From: Globodera rostochiensis | Lineage: Eukaryota > Nematoda > Chromadorea > Rhabditida > Heteroderidae | Assembly (NCBI GenBank): GCA_018350325.1 | Contig: JAEVLN010000002.1 | Location: forward strand, 4,447,456-4,511,455 | Reading direction: 5' to 3' | DNA length: 64,000 nucleotides | Shown: positions 61,001-64,000 of the stretch, piece by piece | How positions within the stretch are numbered: position 1 is the first letter of the stretch | How the letters are laid out: every line of letters starts with the position of its first letter | Position numbers and translations under genes: made by a program | Notes under the pieces: generated by a model | The model's database searches: none | What the model was told of the DNA's origin: nothing | Seen by the model: the letters and a program-made list of their open reading frames with translations, nothing else

Positions 61001-64000
61001 AATGAGTGTTTGAAAATTACGTTGTCTGTTGCTGATCAAAGGCCGAATTCTATTTCTCATACATAACAATAATGTAAATTTAGTTGTTCTTTTGATAAAT
61101 GTTTATTGGCAAACGTTAAATTTTACTCAAATAATAAAAAGTCAACTTTAAAAGCTATAAATGACTTATTCAGGCCTGCGGTCTGGAAAAAAGAATTCCC
61201 AAGTACAAACATCTTGATTTCCAAGTACATAACGGACCAATTTAACGAAATACGAGCACACTCAATAAATTTTCATCTGTTCAAAACTGATCGAGATACG
61301 GTTTAATAATTTGAACAATTTTAGAAACAAAATAGTGTGGTAAAGATAGAGTGGTTAGACAAACAAGAATAACGAGAGAGATAACGGTTTTCCAGGTGAG
61401 CTTTTGCAGAATTTCTACCCATAGAAAATTGCTATGCTAGAATGTTAAAGAGAGCAAATTACATTATTGTATTATTCTGCTATTATTTTTAAACACCAAA
61501 TTGTTAAAAATTATTATGTTTTATATGAAATATCCCCGTTGCGTAATTGAATTGCGATAATAAATTTTTATTAAACTGTTCATTTAAAAGTCTTTATAAG
61601 CATTCAAACCAGCAACTTTTCTCCTGCACATTTTGTTAAAATTTAATTTATTCTTTTTAAATTATTTTATAGGTTATATGTCTAACTTAAAATTTTATTA
61701 CCCGAACTTTTATTCATTTTATTTATTCAGATTATTTTTCTATAGGGTTTTCAAACTTTTTATTTTGGTTTTTCCAATAAAGTAATTTTATTGGGGTTGT
61801 GCTATGTGGAAAATTTTTGCTTTTTTGCTTAACTTTTTCTTGATTCATCTTTTTACTTTTTTTTGGTATTGGGCAATTTTTATTGTAATTTTTCTAGTTC
61901 TTTTGATTTTTTAGGCTCTAAAAATTTAATTGAATATTTACCAAACCATATAATTATAACATTAAATTGTTTGTTGATCTCACATTAGGTATTTAATCAT
62001 TAAGATGTTAACGTATTTTAATTATTTATATATATAAAAATATTATTAAAATTTGATTTTTCACTACTTATATTAAGCTACGCCTACGGGTAAAAATAAA
62101 TATAGACTAATTTATTTTATTAATTTGTAAAATATTCTTATATGATCTTCATTTTTCATCATATTATATTGTATTACTCTTACAACTTTGAATAATTATA
62201 TTTGTATTTAAGTTCAAGTGAACAATTAAATTGGGTTGTATATTATTTATATTTGATAACATATTAATTGTTTTTAAAATTAGTTTTTTTTGTTAAAAAG
62301 AATTTTGTCTTTAAAGCAATAAAATAATAATAATAGGTTAATTTTTATATAATTTATCTTCATTAATAGTTAATTCTCTTTAAGTTCTTGTGATCCGCTT
62401 AGGGGAGCCTCCTTCTTCTTCTTGTTCTTCCGCGAGTGGGATGGTTGTTATCACTATCTTGTTGTTTTCGAATTTTATTTTACTATTTATTATTTAAAAT
62501 GCTATTTATTATAGTTTTACATTATTTAATAAATTCAGTGTTTTTATTTAAGGGTTTTTTAATCAGCCATTTGACGAGAATCCTTTCAATGGCCCTGGGT
62601 TTGTCTTTCGCGTGTATATATTAAACGTAAATAAACCAACGCCGCAATCTGCAGATTTCTTTAAAGATTATCATTAACTTAATTGTGTTAATGTTCATTT
62701 TAGTTTATTATTTATTATATAAATGATTTATTAGCTTTATAATATATATTGAAGATTTTTTTTCAAATGTCATGTAATTGCAAATCCTTGTTATTTTTTA
62801 GGGCTTATTTTATACAAACCCCGCTCCAGCACTGCCTCTTTATTGTATGTTTTGAGCCTCAAATCCGAAAGAGCAATGCCTGTTTAACAAATTACCAATT
62901 TATTTGCAATCGGTGCAAATGCGCAAAGCCGTGTGAAAAATGAATCTCATTAAAAAAACAAATATTACTTTTGTTAATATAAAAAAAATTATGTATGGAC
63001 ATTTTGTTTGACTTTGAAATTTATTGATGTCACAGACAAAAACCGCAATTACATATCATAGCACCGCTTGGGTCAAGTTTCCAGACAAGTTTGCTCACGG
63101 TAGAGTTGGGCTATGCGTTTTTTAGATTGCTCTTTTTTTGTTGCAATTAAATGAGCCACTTTATTAATGTAATTTAATCAATTAAATTCAGCTTTTGTTA
63201 TTTTATTTTCACATTCATATATTATCTTTGCCATTTTTTCATCAAAAAAGCAAATAGGTATCAAAATAATTTATTGTACTTTAGGTGTGAATTTATTTTT
63301 TAGATAAAGTGAATTTTTATAAAAACCATGATTTTTCTAGTTTAGTCTTAGATATTATTTTTACAAAATTGTTCATGTTAAATTTAATATATCTTTATGT
63401 GTATGTAACTTTCAGTGGCTGCTTGATTTTTTTATTATTTCGAATTAAATTGTCTCTTTTTAAAAGCATAATATACAGCGACCATTTTTATTATTATTTT
63501 TAATATTCATTTATAGAAAGATAAATATTTAATTTATTTAATTTTACTAAAAATATTTATTTAACAAAATATGATTTCTACAAACTTGATGTGGCTAAAT
63601 TTGATTTAACGAAGTTTAGAGTGCTTGGTAAATTTACTTTTTGTATTCTATGTGTTTAATTTTAATAAGTGTGGTTTTTATTTATTTACATAAAAGGTGT
63701 AATTGATAGTTAAAAGGCTATTGATAAAAGGTTGAAGTTAATGAAAAAACAATCAGAAGCTTCGTGTATTAGAATTTATTTTAAAAGGTACGGATTTTTT
63801 TATCGCTTTTCTTTTATTAGTTTTAATAAAAAATATATTTATTTTGCAATTTCCTCAAGGCATTTATTTTCTCAATTGTATCTCAGACGTTATTCTTTTA
63901 ATCGGCTCGTTAATGTGATTTATTATTAATTTATTAATTTACAATATAATTGGGTTTCAATAAGTTAGGATTTTTGTTGAAAGTAATTTTTTTTTTAGTT
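58046..64000. other. AT-rich right flank, no gene supported; several duplicated short blocks
   Basis: Roughly 6 kb of about three-quarters A/T. Duplicated blocks: AGGAGGAAATAATTGTTCAT at 58871 and 60470 (about 54 bp); ACAATCAATAATGAAGTTTT at 58512 and 59404; TTTACAATCGTTGAAA at 58597 and 59727; and a 41-bp tandem pair with GGGCTGTTTGAGTTTTACCC at 59800-59880. GGCGGCGCCTATAGGC at 59980 resembles the MITE core motif of the left region. Short ORFs at 61106-61306 and 62749-62943 (the latter ending in CNRCKCAKPCEK) may be gene debris; neither is called. Confidence 0.55.

Noticed and set aside
62749..62943. Cys-containing ORF ending CNRCKCAKPCEK as a further zinc-ribbon protein
   Set aside because: Only a short terminal stretch looks protein-like; no partner exon or OB-fold signature can be found nearby.

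Overview
This window looks like nuclear DNA from a nematode, most likely a tylenchid plant parasite. Host genes have many short introns with TTTCAG-type acceptors. The left part is full of poly-G/poly-C runs, minisatellites and small inverted-repeat transposons. Species and clade are inference.

Host part (1-26 kb). Two conserved genes lie on the minus strand. The first (about 8006 down to the left edge) encodes a LAP-family polarity protein (LET-413/Scribble type: leucine-rich repeats plus two visible PDZ domains). The second (22373 down to 13891) encodes a SEC14-like lipid-transfer protein with PRELI, CRAL-TRIO and GOLD domains. Introns and spacers hold a 37-bp satellite, 29-bp and 33-bp minisatellites, two hAT-type MITEs with 8-bp target duplications, another inverted-repeat element, and a 1.7-kb CT-rich tract between two near-identical ~390-bp direct repeats. 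A 10-N assembly gap (26032-26041) closes this part.

Nested virus-like elements (26-58 kb). After the gap the DNA becomes AT-rich. One compartment (about 27.9-34.0 and 52.9-57.9 kb) carries a protein-primed family B DNA polymerase, three related small proteins resembling the zinc-ribbon OB fold of RPA70, small membrane proteins, an AT-hook peptide and two adjacent paralogous helical proteins, one with a signal peptide. I see no capsid, integrase or packaging gene in it and could not place its ends.

Inserted into it at one point is a complete Polinton/Maverick of 18,937 bp (33998-52934). It has ~1-kb terminal inverted repeats starting AGTAGTTACAG and a perfect 6-bp duplication GCTGGT. Its genes include adenain-like protease, major capsid, penton-like minor capsid, packaging ATPase, DDE integrase with chromodomain and its own family B polymerase. 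It also carries an unexpected PAZ-domain (Argonaute-type) gene, an AT-hook/zinc protein and TIR-proximal genes. The right TIR has been tandemly duplicated (1,335 bp x 2), and each TIR copy contains a tRNA-like Pol III promoter. Nearly every gene of both elements has introns of only about 30-50 nt.

Right flank (58-64 kb). Very AT-rich DNA with several duplicated short blocks and no gene I can support.
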